Source of the DNA: Leptospira kmetyi serovar Malaysia str. Bejo-Iso9
GTDB taxonomy: Bacteria; Spirochaetota; Leptospiria; Leptospirales; Leptospiraceae
Direction of reading: 5' to 3'
NCBI RefSeq assembly: GCF_000243735.2
Contig: NZ_AHMP02000001.1
Coordinates: forward strand, 211,001 to 275,000
Length of the DNA: 64,000 nt
Shown: positions 25,734 through 34,572 of the stretch, in pieces
Numbering within the stretch: position 1 is the first letter of the stretch
How the letters are laid out: the number at the start of each line of letters is the position of its first letter
The notes under the pieces: model-generated
Seen by the model: only the letters and a program-made list of their open reading frames with translations
Told to the model about the DNA's origin: nothing
The model's database searches: none
Made by a program: the position numbers and the translations under genes

Positions 25734-26768
25734 CTAATCCAAATTTCGGCCGAGGAAGTCGAGAGGACTTTCGATTTTGGTAACGCGAACTTGACTGACT
25801 CGAGCGTAAATTTCCGTGGTCCGAACGTTTTTGTGACCCAAAAGAAATTGAATGTGTTTGATATTCGTGCCCGCTTCCAACAGATGAGTCGCGAACGCGT
25901 GACGAAGACTGTGAATGCTCACGTCTTTTTGAATGCCCGCCTTCTTCTTCGCATTTTCAAAAATCTTTTCCGCGGACCGAATGTGAATCGGCTTCCTCGG
26001 ATCTTGACCGGGAAAAACCCATTCTTCGTAGGGATGGGAGAATCTAAATTCCTCCCAAAGAGTTTGGCAAGTTTGAGACAACATCGTGAAACGATCTTTT
26101 TTGCCCTTCCCTTCCCGGATTTTTACCGTTTGTCTTTTGACGTCGATGTCCTTCGATTTCAGATGAACCAATTCACTCACACGCAAACCGCTCGCGTAAC
26201 AAAAAGCGAGAAGCAGCTTATGTTTCGGATTCTCAAGAGCGTTTAGTATTTTATAAACTTCTAAAGTAGAGAGGATGTCCGGAAGTTTCTCCTCCCTTTT
26301 GGGACGAGGAAGATCCTTGAACCACGGTTTGCCTAAAAAAATTCCGAAGTAAGAATTGAGAGCCTGGATCCTCGCCGTAACGGTCGCCGAACTCAGCCGT
26401 TTTTCCAAAAAGGAAAACTCCAAGAAAGAATAAAGATCCTGTTTCGTGATCTCCTTCGGGTTTTTACCGGACCATCTCAAAAAAGAAAGAACGTTCGAAT
26501 GATAAGAACGAATCGTTTTTCGAGACGCGTTAGTCAGCTTTAATTTTCGAATCCAGTGGAAAAGTTCCAACTCGCCTTCGAGTTCTATATGAGCGTTTCT
26601 TAAACTTAAAAAATTCTCGAGAATCGATTCGGAATAAGGAAGAATCCAAAATTTCTTCTCCGGATTCCATTTCGCATTGGGAATCGATCGGACCCATTCA
26701 TACTCGGCTCGACGATACGGAAACCGAATCAAAAGGAATCTCCCATTCCGTTTTAGGTGAAAGTGCAT
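25734..26768 (-). CDS. tyrosine recombinase adjoining the cassette array
   Basis: A 344-residue integrase. Residues 1-65 form an extra N-terminal domain (AKWNPEKKFWILPYSESIL), 70-160 the SAM-like core-binding domain, 165-335 the catalytic domain with R196, K222, H286, R289, H312 and the nucleophile Y321. The tail KIESPLDFL recalls both IntI and Xer-like enzymes. The RRHH-containing insertion of about 16-20 residues found in integron integrases is not visible: the stretch between FPGQDPR and HSLRH is short. So it is an IntI-like candidate by position but Xer-like by sequence. It is transcribed toward the array. Confidence 0.94.
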   Translation of the reverse strand: MHFHLKRNGRFLLIRFPYRRAEYEWVRSIPNAKWNPEKKFWILPYSESILENFLSLRNAHIELEGELELFHWIRKLKLTNASRKTIRSYHSNVLSFLRWSGKNPKEITKQDLYSFLEFSFLEKRLSSATVTARIQALNSYFGIFLGKPWFKDLPRPKREEKLPDILSTLEVYKILNALENPKHKLLLAFCYASGLRVSELVHLKSKDIDVKRQTVKIREGKGKKDRFTMLSQTCQTLWEEFRFSHPYEEWVFPGQDPRKPIHIRSAEKIFENAKKKAGIQKDVSIHSLRHAFATHLLEAGTNIKHIQFLLGHKNVRTTEIYARVSQVRVTKIESPLDFLGRNLD

Positions 26769-27197
26769 GGGAGAATTTTGCGAAAATACTAAATGTTTGT
26801 ATAGCTTATTTTTGGAAGGGTGTAGCTATAGCTTCGCCGCGTTAGTCACAGGGTGTGGAAAAAATAAAGCTCCGCAGTATACGGTCAAGGAGATTCTGAC
26901 ATATTTCCTCTGAATGATTCTTATTTTTCATAGATTCGAGTTTATAATTCTTTTTGACTCAAAATAAATCGGAATCGTGTCAGGGCAAGAGAATGTGGAG
27001 AATTCTTCCCAGCTTTCGAACGAAGGTGCGTTGTGCACGCTTCTCTTTTGCGCGGAATTTGTTGTCTTGATTTTTTTGCGCGCGGGTTTTCACGGCTTCG
27101 CACTTGCGCGGTTTCGTGCCCTCTCGGTTTTCACGGGCTCGTGCGATGCGTGGTGAATTGAGTGTGAAGCGCGCGAAACTTATGAGGAAACGCGAAT
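26769..27197. other. non-coding region upstream of the recombinase gene
   Basis: About 430 bases. It holds a pair of near repeats on the plus strand around 27083-27100 and 27125-27145 sharing GGTTTTCACGG, and a GCGCGGAATTTGTTG word that recurs near 30081. A leftward frame at 26980-27234 overlaps the patatin end and lacks a start site; I treat it as chance. Confidence 0.45.
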
Positions 27198-28202
27198 CTA
27201 CTTGGATCGAAACGAAGAAACGGCCTTGGCCCAATCTCGTTTGAGATATTCGAAAATTTTATCCTTATTCATACGAGCGTCTTGTTTGCCGAGTTCATAC
27301 GCCCTTCTCACTCCGATCGGATCGGTGTAATCGAAGGAAGTGATCGGCAATGGCTCCGATGGAGTTTGTAAAAAACATCTTTCCAAAAGTTTCGGATCCT
27401 TTCCTACGATCGTAGTCGGCTCGTAGTAAATTCCGATCGTCTTTTTGTCGGGTGGAAACGCTTCCAGAAGGAGATTGTTCGTCAATCCGCCGTCGAAGTA
27501 ATATTCTTTCCCGTGACTTTGAACCGATACGATCGGAGGAACCGAGGAAGAATTGAGAATGATCTGCTCCACGGCCTGTTCGTCTTCGAAGTCCTTTTCC
27601 GTAAATAAGACTTCTTTCATATTCCAATTTCTGAGTACTCTTTGCATTCTTTCGGTGTTCAATCCGCGAAGGCGATCCCTTTCGTCCTCGAGAAAAGCCT
27701 TTGCGGTTTCCGCGATCAATCTCGCGAGTCTGAACTTATTCTTAAGCGAATCCTCTTTTGGAATGGCGCGTAACGTATGAATGAAAACTTTCGTTCCGGA
27801 CTTCATGATCTTTTGAAAGTCCATTCCGAATCGGATCGTTTTGCGATACATGTCTTCGTGAGGGAAGGCCCGTTCTCCCTTGAAAAGACGACTGAAGTAA
27901 AAGTTGGCGGGATTTTTTCGGACGATGTTTTCGAAGGATGCGACACATTCTTCCTCGTCTCCGCAGATCAAACAAAGAACCATCGCTGCCCCGGCGGAAA
28001 CACCGGATACTTCGCGGAATTTTAATCCCCAGGATTTCATTTCGTGCCCGAAACCCAATCCGTAAAACGCCTTACATCCGCCTCCGGCGATCGCAAAACA
28101 AATCTCGTCTTCGAGCCAAAGTCCTTGAAAGGCTTCGCCGATTCTATTCTGAGTTTCTTGTTTTCTTTCAAATGCGATGGAATCGTCTAAAACGGGAGGC
28201 AT
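27198..28202 (-). CDS. patatin-like phospholipase
   Basis: A protein of about 334 residues that should hydrolyse lipid acyl esters with a Ser-Asp dyad. It shows the oxyanion-hole motif AGGGCKAFYGLGF, the nucleophile GVSAG and the DGG motif in YFDGGLTNN. The ATG at 28202 is preferred because AAGG lies 6-8 bases upstream; a TTG at 28247 would add 15 basic residues. No signal peptide, so cytosolic or peripherally membrane-bound. Monocistronic by appearance. Confidence 0.92.
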   Translation of the reverse strand: MPPVLDDSIAFERKQETQNRIGEAFQGLWLEDEICFAIAGGGCKAFYGLGFGHEMKSWGLKFREVSGVSAGAAMVLCLICGDEEECVASFENIVRKNPANFYFSRLFKGERAFPHEDMYRKTIRFGMDFQKIMKSGTKVFIHTLRAIPKEDSLKNKFRLARLIAETAKAFLEDERDRLRGLNTERMQRVLRNWNMKEVLFTEKDFEDEQAVEQIILNSSSVPPIVSVQSHGKEYYFDGGLTNNLLLEAFPPDKKTIGIYYEPTTIVGKDPKLLERCFLQTPSEPLPITSFDYTDPIGVRRAYELGKQDARMNKDKIFEYLKRDWAKAVSSFRSK

Positions 28203-28247
28203 TCTTTTCCTTTTTTCAAATCGGGGGATTTTACCATCATCGAACAA

Positions 28248-28549
28248 AGTCGCCTTTTAGGGAAAGAAATTATTCACGCGGAAGAATTCTCCCTCTTTTG
28301 GAATCGGAGTTTTGGAAGAATTCTTCGCTGAAAACGAACGGAGTTCGTAAGCCTTCGATTCTTCCGATGTTCCGACAACTTTTTAGTAAAACGGCCCGGG
28401 CCCCACCCGCGTTTGGGTGGAGGTGGAGAGGCGGCGGGAAATTTTCCCCGAAAAATCTCCCTATCACGAATCCCCTTTTCTCACAACCAAGAAATCATTC
28501 TCGATTCTGTCGGAACTCCGACAAACTCGACCGATTTTCCGCTTGCTCT
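28248..28549. repeat. Leptospira-type intergenic palindromic repeat
   Basis: A 300-base gap with no gene. It contains the palindrome TGTCGGAACTCCGACA (about 28506-28521), a second GTTCCGACAAC word near 28370, and a GC-rich block with the hairpin CCACCC/GGGTGG (about 28404-28421). These words are, from memory, scattered in intergenic regions of pathogenic Leptospira. Confidence 0.55.
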
Positions 28550-29965
28550 TCAAAGATTCCTTTCTACGGAAAGATCTTCCTTATTTTTAAATCCGTATCC
28601 TCTTCGTTCCAAAACGTCGCCGATCACAAGAGCGATCCAGCTCGCCGTAAGTCCGGGAATCGAGGCGGGAGTTTCAAAATTCATTATATTCCAAAAAAGC
28701 CATACGATAAAACCCACGATCATGGACAAAACCGCTCCGGTCGAAGTGGATCGTTTCCAAAAAAGTCCGGCGACAAGCGGGACGAACAAGGAAACAAGAC
28801 TGAGCGCCGAAGCCTGCGAAACGAGTTCGTAGATATTACTTTTTGTAACGGCCATCGCAAGAGAGACTAACGTGATCGTCACGACCGAAATTCTCAGAAT
28901 ACGAAGCAGAGTTTTTTCGTTCGGATCTTTGAGAAAGGGCCGGACCACATTCTCGCCTAACACCGATGCAGGTGCCAAAATCGCGCCGCTCGCCGTGCTC
29001 ATCACCGCGGATAACAAGGCTCCGAAAAAAAGAATCTGCGTAAACAAACCGGTATGCGCTAACACGGTTTTGGGAAGAATCATCTGCGCGTCTTCTCCCG
29101 CGATTTGCGGATAAACCTTTCTCGCACAAAGCACCGCGAGCAAAGGAAGAAGAGCCACGCTTAAATAAAAAAACGCTCCGAGCAGGGAAGAATACACGGC
29201 GACCTTTTCGGATTTCGATGCCATCACCCTTTGAAAGATATCCTGTTGCGGTATCGATCCGAGTCCGATCGTCATCCAAGCCGCGATATATACGAGAATA
29301 CTTTTCGGTTCCGCTTCGGGTATAAATCTGAAAAATCCGGGTTTCGTCGACGCAAGAACGACGTCCAATCCGCCCGCTTGGGAACTCAGATCCCAAACTA
29401 AATAAGCAAGTCCTAATACGATTAGAATCGTCTGTAAAAAATCCGTGAGCGAGATCGCCCACATTCCTCCGATCACAGTGTAGATCAATACGACTCCGGC
29501 TCCGATAAAAATTCCGGTCGATACGGGAAGATCGGTTAACGAGTGTAAGATGATTCCCAAGGCGACGAACTGAGCCGCGATCCATCCGAAATACGAAGGG
29601 ATCATAAAGATACTCGACACGATTTCCGCCCTTCTTCCGAATCGATTTTTATAAAAATCTCCGAAGGTGAGAATGTTCATTCGATACAAAGGTCTTGCGA
29701 AAAAAAGTCCGACTAAAAAAAGACAAAGCGCGGCTCCGAACGGATCTTCGATGACTCCCAAAACTCCGTCTTCTACAAATCGGGAGGAAGCTCCGAGCAA
29801 GGTTTCCGATCCGAACCAGGTCGCGAACAACGCGGACGACGCAAGAAAAAGCGGAAGCCTTCTTCCCGCGAGAACGTAGTCCTTCGAATCGCTTACAAAA
29901 CGAGAGGCGACCGCTCCGATAAGAATCGTCGTGAGTAGATAAAGAATGACCGATATTCCGAGCAA
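28550..29965 (-). CDS. sodium:solute symporter family protein
   Basis: A 471-residue protein with about 12-13 membrane helices of the SSS (LeuT-fold) family, importing an unknown organic solute with Na+. Diagnostic segments are DYVLAGRRLPLFLASSALFA, then FATWFGSETLLGASSRF in helix 1-2, GGMWAISLTDFLQT, and GLGSIPQQDIFQRVMASKS. The TTG start has AAAGGGA about 7 bases upstream. It is followed on the left by the repeat region, and about 140 bases separate it from the small paralogues on its right. Confidence 0.93.
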   Translation of the reverse strand: MLGISVILYLLTTILIGAVASRFVSDSKDYVLAGRRLPLFLASSALFATWFGSETLLGASSRFVEDGVLGVIEDPFGAALCLFLVGLFFARPLYRMNILTFGDFYKNRFGRRAEIVSSIFMIPSYFGWIAAQFVALGIILHSLTDLPVSTGIFIGAGVVLIYTVIGGMWAISLTDFLQTILIVLGLAYLVWDLSSQAGGLDVVLASTKPGFFRFIPEAEPKSILVYIAAWMTIGLGSIPQQDIFQRVMASKSEKVAVYSSLLGAFFYLSVALLPLLAVLCARKVYPQIAGEDAQMILPKTVLAHTGLFTQILFFGALLSAVMSTASGAILAPASVLGENVVRPFLKDPNEKTLLRILRISVVTITLVSLAMAVTKSNIYELVSQASALSLVSLFVPLVAGLFWKRSTSTGAVLSMIVGFIVWLFWNIMNFETPASIPGLTASWIALVIGDVLERRGYGFKNKEDLSVERNL

Positions 29966-30103
29966 TGAATTCCCTTTGATATATTCTTTCCAATTCTTCT
30001 CTTAGAAAGGCAATCAATTCTTGCCCGTCTTCCTCGCTCGGACTTCGGTTTAAAATTCGGAATCCAATCCGTTCTTTTTCGGCGCGGAATTTGTTGGACC
30101 GGA

Positions 30104-30439
30104 TTATTTTTTAAGAACTGCTTTTTTACAAAGATCCGCGAGTTCCGTAGGATTTAAACCCTTGGTTTCGCCCAGGTTTTTAGGAGAATTCTTAACCGGA
30201 AGTCCGTAAAAACCGCCGTCCGTTTCGGAAAGATTGATCAAACATTCGCGGGAAGGTTCGTTTCCCTTTAAAGAATTCATCTTATCGGACGCACGGGAAA
30301 AACCGCTCTTCGTATTTTCAAACGCAAACTCAGTTTTGCCTTCGGAATGGCCGGTTCTCACGTTGATCTTTTCGGAAATCAATTTCAAATCGTTCGGAGA
30401 AAGAATAAGAAGCGTAAAGATTACGAGAAATTCGGACAT
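30104..30439 (-). CDS. small membrane-anchored protein, paralogue 1
   Basis: A 111-residue protein with one N-terminal hydrophobic helix (FLVIFTLLILSPNDLKLI) and a soluble remainder that ends GLNPTELADLCKKAVLKK. It is clearly related to its neighbour at 30540 (shared L.PN/TDLKLI, EGKTEFAFENTK, GLN/SH.ELADLCK). GGAG 6 bases before the ATG. I do not recognise the family; it looks specific to Leptospira. Confidence 0.72.
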   Translation of the reverse strand: MSEFLVIFTLLILSPNDLKLISEKINVRTGHSEGKTEFAFENTKSGFSRASDKMNSLKGNEPSRECLINLSETDGGFYGLPVKNSPKNLGETKGLNPTELADLCKKAVLKK

Positions 30440-30539
30440 AAGATTCTCCTGAGCTGAAACACGACGATCGCGGATTGATAAGCGACATTCTCAAAAATCC
30501 TTTCGATAAAAATCAAAGCTCGGTTTCCCGCAAGCAAAA

Positions 30540-30893
30540 TTAGAGTCCGTGAATTCTTTTACAAAGATCGGCGAGTTCGGAATGACTTAAACCTTTGATC
30601 ATAGACTTGTCAATTTCTTTCGGATAATTTCGAAACATGCGATCGTAGTAATACCCGCCCGCGCTGTCGGCAAGATCGATTCCGCATTCTTCTCGAAACT
30701 CTTTTCCTCTCAGTTCCCGAATCTTATTTTCCAAAAGCCGGTCCCCTTCTTTCGTATTCGAAAAAAGAAATTCGGTTCTCCCCGAGGAAACTCGTTTGCC
30801 CGCGTTGAGTTCGGTTTTTTCGGCAATCAATTTGAGCTGAGTCGGAGAAAGGACTAAAATCGTAAAGATCCAAAGAATATTGATGATGGCCAT
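30540..30893 (-). CDS. small membrane-anchored protein, paralogue 2
   Basis: A 117-residue protein: hydrophobic N-terminus (INILWIFTILVLSP), then a basic soluble domain with one cysteine in EECGIDLADSAGG matched by ECLINLSETDGG in paralogue 1, and the shared C-terminal SHSELADLCKR. The tandem arrangement, 100 bases apart, shows a local duplication that has diverged. Function unknown. Confidence 0.72.
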   Translation of the reverse strand: MAIINILWIFTILVLSPTQLKLIAEKTELNAGKRVSSGRTEFLFSNTKEGDRLLENKIRELRGKEFREECGIDLADSAGGYYYDRMFRNYPKEIDKSMIKGLSHSELADLCKRIHGL

Positions 30894-30995
30894 GCTCTTT
30901 CAAAACATGAGACTTCTTTTTTTGAAAACTTTTCTTCGAATCTTTACGCGCTTCTTCCTTTCTTCACAAAAACAAAAAGAAGAAGTGATCCTTCT

Positions 30996-31697
30996 TTAGT
31001 AAAAACGAACCACACCCGAAATCGACTCTCTCGGAGTATGATACGCGTTTAAGTTCGAATCAGCCTTCGGATAACCTAAGCTCAAACCGCAAACCACTTT
31101 TTCCGTCGGCGGCAAATTCAATTCGCTGCGAACGACTTCGGGAAAGGCGGATAACGCGGCTTGAGGAACCGAACCCAAACCGTAACCTCTGGCGAGAAGC
31201 ATCAACGTATTCAAGTAACAACCTATATCAAGCGCGATGTAAAAATTTAATTCGAAGTCGGTCGTGATAAAGACCGCGGTGGGCGCTCCGAAAAATTCGA
31301 AGTTCCTCAACATAAAACCGTCTCTCGCGTCCTTGTCCTTTCTTTCGATGCCCGCGACCCCGTAAATCTTCATACCGAGATCGAACATTCTTCTTTTGGC
31401 GTCGGACGGAAAACCCGTGGGCCATATCGTATCGGGAACCGGCTCTCCTTGTTTCGCTCTTTGAACGAGAAGTTCTGCCATTCGATCTCTTTTCGTTCCG
31501 CTTACTACGTGGACCTTCCAAGGTTGACTGTTCTTCCAGCTCGGGGCCCGCAAAGAATTCTTAAAAAGTTCGGAAAGAATCTTTTCGTCGATCGGAGCGG
31601 ATTCGAAGTCGCGAATGCTATGACGCGTATTGACCGCCTCTTCCACGGTTTTGGCCGCGCCGGTGATAGTAATAAATTCTGTTTCGGTAGATTCCAT
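30996..31697 (-). CDS. nitroreductase family protein
   Basis: A 233-residue FMN-dependent oxidoreductase. The start of the domain carries the FMN-phosphate-binding motif RHSIRDFESAPID, then SLRAPSWKNSQPWKVHVVSG, and ALDIGCYLNTLMLLARGYGLGSVPQAAL near the C-terminus, all typical. It reduces nitroaromatics, quinones or similar with NAD(P)H. GGAG precedes the ATG by 5 bases. It is divergent from the TetR gene, 107 bases away, which probably regulates it. Confidence 0.94.
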   Translation of the reverse strand: MESTETEFITITGAAKTVEEAVNTRHSIRDFESAPIDEKILSELFKNSLRAPSWKNSQPWKVHVVSGTKRDRMAELLVQRAKQGEPVPDTIWPTGFPSDAKRRMFDLGMKIYGVAGIERKDKDARDGFMLRNFEFFGAPTAVFITTDFELNFYIALDIGCYLNTLMLLARGYGLGSVPQAALSAFPEVVRSELNLPPTEKVVCGLSLGYPKADSNLNAYHTPRESISGVVRFY

Positions 31698-31804
31698 AAA
31701 TTCTCCAAAATGACTTGCGTTTTCGGACTTTCTCGGGTCTTATGAAAGAAGAAAGAATCAGAACAGACAAGTCTGTCTACCTATTTCATCAGAAAGGAAG
31801 AAAA

Positions 31805-32389
31805 ATGTCAAGCAGGGATTCGGGACCAAAGGATAGAATTTTAGAAACGGCGGTTCGATTATTTCAATCTCAGGGTTACGGAAACACCGGAATCAATCAG
31901 ATCATCCAGGAATCCAAAACCGCAAAGGCGAGCTTTTACGATCATTTCCCCTCGAAAGACGATTTAGGAAAAGCTTATATAGAATTTTACGGACAAGGAC
32001 AACTCGTTCTTTTGGAAAAGTTGAAGTCTAGGTCCGGCAACCCGAGCGAGTTCATTCACGCATGGGCTCAAATATTAAAGCGACAAACCAAAAAAAGCGG
32101 ATTCGCCGGTTGTCCGATGGCAAATACGGTCGCACAAATCGCGTCGACTTCCGTTTCGATTTCGGAGGAAGCCAAAAAAGTTTCCTTAAGAACGATCGAA
32201 ATTCTAAGCGATTATCTATCGGAATGGCAGAATGAAGGACTTGTTCCCAAACACACGGAGCCGAAACTTTTGGCGCGAAGAGTATTCGCCTGTTACGAGG
32301 GTGTGATTCATACTTGGAAACTCACCGGAAAAATCAGCGCGCTCGACGATCTTCCGATTCTTGTCGAGGCGATCTTTCGATATTCCTAA
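31805..32389 (+). CDS. TetR-family repressor next to the nitroreductase
   Basis: A 194-residue regulator. The DNA-binding domain reads ILETAVRLFQSQGYGNTGINQIIQESKTAKASFYDHFPSKDDLGKAY in segments typical of the family, and the ligand domain has AGCPMANTVAQIAS, which places it near the YxaF/LmrA-like group. I take the ATG at 31805, preceded by AAAGGAAG; an earlier in-frame ATG at 31715 lacks a binding site. Divergence from the nitroreductase suggests it controls that gene in response to a xenobiotic or redox compound. Confidence 0.92.
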   Translation: MSSRDSGPKDRILETAVRLFQSQGYGNTGINQIIQESKTAKASFYDHFPSKDDLGKAYIEFYGQGQLVLLEKLKSRSGNPSEFIHAWAQILKRQTKKSGFAGCPMANTVAQIASTSVSISEEAKKVSLRTIEILSDYLSEWQNEGLVPKHTEPKLLARRVFACYEGVIHTWKLTGKISALDDLPILVEAIFRYS

Positions 32390-32460
32390 GATTCATTTTG
32401 AAAGGGAGAATGGATTCTCACTTTTAAAAACGAATTCGATTTCACCATTGACCGAATTAT

Positions 32461-32476
32461 ATACCCCTTGGAGTAT
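32461..32476. promoter_or_regulatory. CsoR/CstR-type operator over the regulator's ribosome site
   Basis: ATACCCC and GGAGTAT form an imperfect palindrome with a 2-base centre, matching the two operators ahead of the efflux operon. It covers the GGAG used to start the regulator, so binding would block its own expression. Confidence 0.6.
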
Positions 32477-32483
32477 GTTACCT

Positions 32484-32753
32484 ATGAGACAGGACAAGGA
32501 AAATACCACAAAATTATTGATCAATCGGATCCATAGAATCAAGGGCCAGCTCGACGCGGTGGAAAAAGGCCTCGCAAACGATACGATGGATTGCGAAAAA
32601 ACGCTTTTGATTCTTAAGGCCGCGAGCCAAGCGATCAAAAAATTCGGAGAAGCATACGTTCAGGAATATATGGATCGTTGTGTGATCGAAAATAATAAAA
32701 AACTGGATCTGAAAAACGTCAAAACGGCGATCAAAGCCGCATTCTTCTTCTGA
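32484..32753 (+). CDS. CsoR/FrmR-family repressor, CstR-like
   Basis: An 89-residue all-helical repressor of the CsoR/RcnR/FrmR family (LLINRIHRIKGQLDAVEKG at the start). The two conserved cysteines are present (MDCEKTL and DRCVIEN), but the copper-binding histidine four residues before the second cysteine is a tyrosine (EYMDRC). That pattern fits persulfide sensors such as CstR better than Cu(I) sensors. The ATG at 32484 gives the right spacing to GGAG and the usual family start; an ATG at 32475 is too close. It should bind the ATACC/GGTAT palindromes nearby and repress the efflux operon. Confidence 0.88.
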   Translation: MRQDKENTTKLLINRIHRIKGQLDAVEKGLANDTMDCEKTLLILKAASQAIKKFGEAYVQEYMDRCVIENNKKLDLKNVKTAIKAAFFF

Positions 32754-32868
32754 TTTTAGAATATTTCCTCTTCCTATAAACCTAAGCGGGTAGTTACGCC
32801 CTTTCTAATCGCGTCCAAAACCGATTCCGATTTTCCGATCCGGAAAGGAATTTTGCTTTCCTTTTTAT

Positions 32869-32913
32869 AATACCATACGGGGTATTGTATTTATATACCC
32901 GCAGGGGTATATA
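32869..32913. promoter_or_regulatory. two CsoR/CstR-type operators before the efflux operon
   Basis: AATACC-ATAC-GGGGTATT (32869-32886) and TATATACCC-GCAG-GGGTATATA (32892-32913) are palindromes in tandem, the second with 9-base perfect arms. They lie just before AGGAGG and the ATG of the DUF2892 gene and match the known ATACCC...GGGTAT-style sites of the family. Confidence 0.75.
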
Positions 32914-32926
32914 AATAGGAGGAAAA

Positions 32927-33151
32927 ATGAACCGTTGGTATTTGGAGAGAATGTTGTTTTTGATCGCTGGTTTCGTTTCGCTTTTAGGACTTACCTTGGG
33001 TTTTTATTTCAGTCCGTGGTTTTTGACCCTAAACGTTTTGGTAGGAATCAATCAGATCGTTTTCGCGCTTACGGGATTCTGCCCTATGGCCTTAATCCTC
33101 GGCAAACTCGGAATTCCTTCCGCCGCGGAGGTTTTCGGAGGAAAAAAATGA
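32927..33151 (+). CDS. DUF2892 two-helix membrane protein
   Basis: A 74-residue protein with two membrane helices and the FCPMALILGKLGI segment typical of DUF2892, often fused or linked to rhodanese domains (YgaP-like) in sulfur metabolism. An AGGAGG site precedes the ATG. It opens the TolC-RND operon and its stop overlaps the TolC start (ATGA). Its link with a CstR-like repressor points to sulfane-sulfur stress. Confidence 0.88.
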   Translation: MNRWYLERMLFLIAGFVSLLGLTLGFYFSPWFLTLNVLVGINQIVFALTGFCPMALILGKLGIPSAAEVFGGKK

Positions 33152-34572
33152 AATCTCATTCGAGTTTTCTAATATTCTTATCTTTGATCTCGCCCTTTTC
33201 GGGCGAGGTCTTTGCCGAAAACGTTCTCGAGTTCTCCGAAGTCTGGGAAAAGATCCGAGTCGAATCCGCGACTCTACAAACGAAGGCTTCCGAGGTCAAA
33301 ACGAACGAGATCGTAAAAAACAGATCCTCCAAACACTGGCTTCCCAAAATTTACGCCGACGCACGCGCGTTTAGAACCGACGACCCCACTCTCAACTTTA
33401 TGGGAAAACTCGGACAAAGATCCGCAAACGCCTCCGACTTTTCTACGGAAAGTCTTCGTTATCAACCGAGTAATTTTTTGGATTCGAGTAATCAGCCCTA
33501 CAACGGCGTCAATCCGAACAACGCGAATCTGTTCGCAAAAGACACGCTCAATCATCCCGGAAACAATTCTTATTCGAAAGGGACATTGGGGATAGAACTT
33601 CCGCTTTTTGAAGGAGGCGGAAAAGTCGCGGCTCATATGATCCGGGAAAAACGGCTTCACGCGGTTTTATCCGAGGGCAAATACATTCGAATTTTAGAAT
33701 ATTCAAAAGCGGCTTTGTCCTATCAGTCGATTGTTCTCGCGGAGGAGAACCTGGCACACATCGAAAATTTATCGGAACAGATTCGAAATTTTTTGAATCG
33801 TTATAGAATCGGAAACCGTTCCAACCCGGTCGGATTTTCGGGTCATCTCGCTCTACAATCCTTACAACTCCTATTGAATGTTTCTAAAAAAGAATTTGAA
33901 TCTCTAAAAAAATCCGCCGAAGAAAATCTATTCTTAGGCGCTTCCGGTTTGGATGAAAATTTTCGGCCCAAGAAAAATACGTTATTCTCCTTTGCAGATC
34001 GATATCTTCCCATTCCCAAAGAGAAGGATTCCCTTCACACTCCTCTTTCCGAGGCCTATCGATTTCAATCCGAAGAAGCACAGGAAGGGATCGAGGCGGA
34101 GAAAGCGAAGTTTCTTCCCAAGATCGCGGCGTATGCGGAGACGTACGCATACAACGGCGCGAGAAACCAGGCCAATTCCTACAACGCAGGCGTTTATCTT
34201 CAGATGAATCTTTTGGATCCGTCCGACCTCGGGGCCTTGGACGAAGCCAAGGCAAAAGCGGAAACTGCCAAGAAAAAATCCAAAGAAATCAGACAGAACG
34301 AGGAGAATCGTTTTAAGATTCTCGTTTCAAGAGAAAAAATCATATTCGATAATTTGAATTCGATTTACGAATCGATGCGACTTCAAGAGGAACAACTTCA
34401 GGTTTCCCAAAAACTTTTTCGAAACGGAACGATACAAGCCCCTCAGATGGCGGAATCCTTTTCGGCGATGGCAAACCTACTCAAACTCAAATCCTCTTCC
34501 GAACTCGAATATTTGAAAATCAGATCCGAACTTTCACTCTATTCAGCACACGAGAATTCTTATGAAAAATAA
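33148..34572 (+). CDS. TolC-like outer-membrane efflux protein
   Basis: A 474-residue protein: signal peptide (SFLIFLSLISPFSGEVFA), then long alpha-helical segments with the coiled-coil spacing of the TolC/OEP fold (LEFSEVWEKIRVESATLQ, later FLPKIAAYAETYAYNG and a repeat-like helical half). It forms the outer-membrane channel for the RND pump. The ATG at 33148 overlaps the previous stop and has GGAGG upstream; earlier in-frame starts would lie inside the DUF2892 gene. Its end overlaps the RND gene by 11 bases. Confidence 0.88.
   Translation: MKSHSSFLIFLSLISPFSGEVFAENVLEFSEVWEKIRVESATLQTKASEVKTNEIVKNRSSKHWLPKIYADARAFRTDDPTLNFMGKLGQRSANASDFSTESLRYQPSNFLDSSNQPYNGVNPNNANLFAKDTLNHPGNNSYSKGTLGIELPLFEGGGKVAAHMIREKRLHAVLSEGKYIRILEYSKAALSYQSIVLAEENLAHIENLSEQIRNFLNRYRIGNRSNPVGFSGHLALQSLQLLLNVSKKEFESLKKSAEENLFLGASGLDENFRPKKNTLFSFADRYLPIPKEKDSLHTPLSEAYRFQSEEAQEGIEAEKAKFLPKIAAYAETYAYNGARNQANSYNAGVYLQMNLLDPSDLGALDEAKAKAETAKKKSKEIRQNEENRFKILVSREKIIFDNLNSIYESMRLQEEQLQVSQKLFRNGTIQAPQMAESFSAMANLLKLKSSSELEYLKIRSELSLYSAHENSYEK

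Noticed and set aside
27000..27180. Repeated GGTTTTCACGG words as a regulatory array
   Set aside because: Only two copies without regular spacing; too little to support a function.
26980..27234. Leftward 84-codon frame beside the patatin gene
   Set aside because: Overlaps the end of the patatin gene, no ribosome site, low-complexity basic composition.
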